Shown here: positions 62,727 through 64,000 of the stretch, in pieces
Layout of the letters: each line of letters begins with the position of its first letter
Numbering within the stretch: the first letter of the stretch is position 1
DNA from: Liopterus haemorrhoidalis
Taxonomy: Eukaryota; Arthropoda; Insecta; Coleoptera; Dytiscidae
Direction: 5' to 3'
DNA length: 64,000 bases
NCBI GenBank assembly: GCA_963971575.1
Contig: OZ020622.1
Coordinates: 20,400,879-20,464,878, forward strand
Program-made: the position numbers and the translations under genes
The notes under the pieces: model-generated
Seen by the model: only the letters and a program-made list of their open reading frames with translations
What the model was told of the DNA's origin: nothing
The model's database searches: none

Positions 62727-63010
62727 GTAAGAAACTTTATAAATATATTTATTACTAGTTGAATGCTTGTTCTTTGCAATGGATATGTTCAATTAACTTG
62801 ACTAGGAAATAAATAATCACGTTTTTTAATAATAATTCTTACCATGTCTAAAGAACTTCTTGTACTCAGCTTGTATTGTCAGGGTAGTTCCTGGGTTATT
62901 GGCCGGCAGATAGAATATTTCCGCCCTTATTAATTAAATATTGTTTATATAAGAATTTGATATGTAATGTTTGCTTTCATATTTGTATATACAAATTTTT
63001 AAATATTTAT
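62727..63010. other. Intron 4 start, nothing recognised
   Basis: AT-rich after the donor GTAAGA at 62727. Confidence 0.4.
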
Positions 63011-63018
63011 CATGCAAA

Positions 63019-63256
63019 CAGTGCCGGCTGTGGGTTTTGCGGGGCCTCGGGAAATATTATATGCGGGCCCTTCCCAAAAAGGAAGAAATGATACATGAAC
63101 ATAATTTTATCAATTTATTTAATGATGCACATCAGACCTGCAAAAAACGTTGCATTTGGTGTCAAAAAATTGCCCTAGCTACTAATATTTGTTAGAAATA
63201 TGAACGCGCGGGGCCTCGGGAAAATCCCCGAAGTCCCGACCTCTGAGCCGGCCCTG
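63019..63256. mobile_element. 238-bp hAT-type MITE, CAGTGCCGGCTGTGG ends
   Basis: CAGTGCCGGCTG / CAGGGCCGGCTC ends, GCGGGGCCTCGGGAAA in both arms, perfect duplication CATGCAAA. Confidence 0.93.
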
Positions 63257-63465
63257 CATGCAAAACAAATATTTTGTTATTTTTATTTTTAGAAAATAAA
63301 GATCATTAAAAGTAAACGTATTTAATAATACTAATACAATATATAATACAATAAATTTATTAAATTCTGCCTTTTGGCTTGAATTCTACATTTTTTAGTA
63401 CATTACACTATATTTTCATATTTTCATTTAATTTATTTTTATTTTTTCCGCGCTGTGTCTTTGTT

Positions 63466-64000
63466 GAATGAAGGTTCTTCTCTGTGAAATTTCATTCATC
63501 CATGTCCATCCTGATTCTGTGTCTTTTAAAACTTCTTCTCGTGTTCCTCCTCTGGGTCGGACTTCTTCACAATGGTTTCCCTTTCTCTGCAACACATCCT
63601 GCATACTCTTTCTTCATCTTCTTTCCAAAATTGGTGTCTCTCCTTGTTTCCACATCCAAATCTTGCTACCGTCCGTTTCTTATCTCTATTTCCTTTAAGT
63701 ACTTCAGTATTTGCGTTGTCGAAATTTTGGCATACGTATTGTTTTATCTAATTTCTTAATTCTTCCCTGTTTTTCTTGGCCTTGTACATCTTTCATTCTA
63801 TGTGCTACTTCGTCAATGACGCTTTGTTGTTTAGCCCTTTTCCATTCTACTTCCTTTAGTGAAAGGCCGCAATATTGGTACCTGCTTTTCCTTTTCTCTT
63901 CCCATCTCGAGGGAGTACTGCATTCTTCCCCTTTCCTTTCCAGTTCTTTCCAGCACTGGTTTAGGATCTCTTTCTCCGGATACCTTTTTATATACTCCTC
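63466..64000 (-). pseudogene. LINE ORF2 C-terminal remnant, continues past the window
   Basis: The minus strand from 64000 reads EEYIKRYPEKEILNQCWKEL, SRWEEKRKSRYQYCGLSLKE and DEVAHRMKDVQGQEKQGRIK, then in a shifted frame YLKGNRDKKRTVARFGCGNK, FWKEDEERVCRMCCRERE (the zinc-knuckle start) and TWMNEISQRRT. This is the region between reverse transcriptase and 3' end in the same broad LINE group as 23263-24420. At least two frameshifts. It lies in intron 4, antisense to the host gene. Confidence 0.75.

Noticed and set aside
62488..62730. Met at 62488 as the start of an intronless PI-PLC protein
   Set aside because: The acceptor at 62525 and exact phase match to exon 3 show the upstream codons are intronic.

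Overview
The window is eukaryotic and AT-rich, and it comes from an insect. The grounds are spliced GT/AG gene structure, a TATA box plus an arthropod-type TCAGT initiator, tRNA-derived SINEs, many Tc1/mariner, hAT and PIF/Harbinger transposons, a Penelope-like element and LINE fragments. I cannot name the order or species. No bacterial features, CRISPR array or complete RNA gene is visible.

Host gene: one host gene can be supported. It encodes a secreted PI-PLC X-domain protein (PLCXD-like) on the + strand. A core promoter sits at about 20792-20823. Exon 1 (20888-20960, signal peptide) is followed by a 31-kb intron, exon 2 (52055-52182), a 6.9-kb intron, exon 3 (59095-59318), a 3.2-kb intron and exon 4 (62526-62726, first catalytic His and the LDIR motif). 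The exon phases fit exactly. The rest of the catalytic domain must lie past the right edge. A possible alternative terminal exon (60552-60691, Cys-rich, with a downstream AATAAA) is phase-compatible with exon 1.

Remainder: nearly everything else is transposon sequence, upstream of the gene (1-20.8 kb) and inside its introns. Three copies of one DD41D (rosa-like) mariner each carry a single different lesion (6796-8105, 18675-19983, 50650-51958). Older DD34D mariner, Tc1 (DD34E) and related transposase pseudogenes occur at 1.3, 17.3, 21.5, 30.3, 34.1, 41.6, 46.4 and 56 kb. At least 18 hAT-type non-autonomous insertions are defined by terminal inverted repeats plus matching 8-bp target duplications. 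PIF/Harbinger-like elements lie at 0.55, 48.6 and 53.7 kb. A Penelope-like GIY-YIG remnant is at 22.7-23.2 kb, and LINE remnants are at 23.2-24.4, 37.9-39.0, 48.2-48.6 and 63.5-64.0 kb. Insertions are heavily nested, which gives a relative chronology.

Most unusual pattern: a roughly 40-bp T-rich minisatellite unit (core GCTCATCACTTGGATTTTGG) is tandemly repeated inside at least five hAT-type families whose termini are otherwise unrelated, at seven or eight loci. Also notable are a 1.72-kb CCCAGCAAAC-ended element with an empty-site paralogue in the same window, two different hAT elements inserted into the same CCTTACGC target, two long perfect or near-perfect hairpins, and a 219-bp (73-codon) tandem repeat built from a LINE C-terminus.
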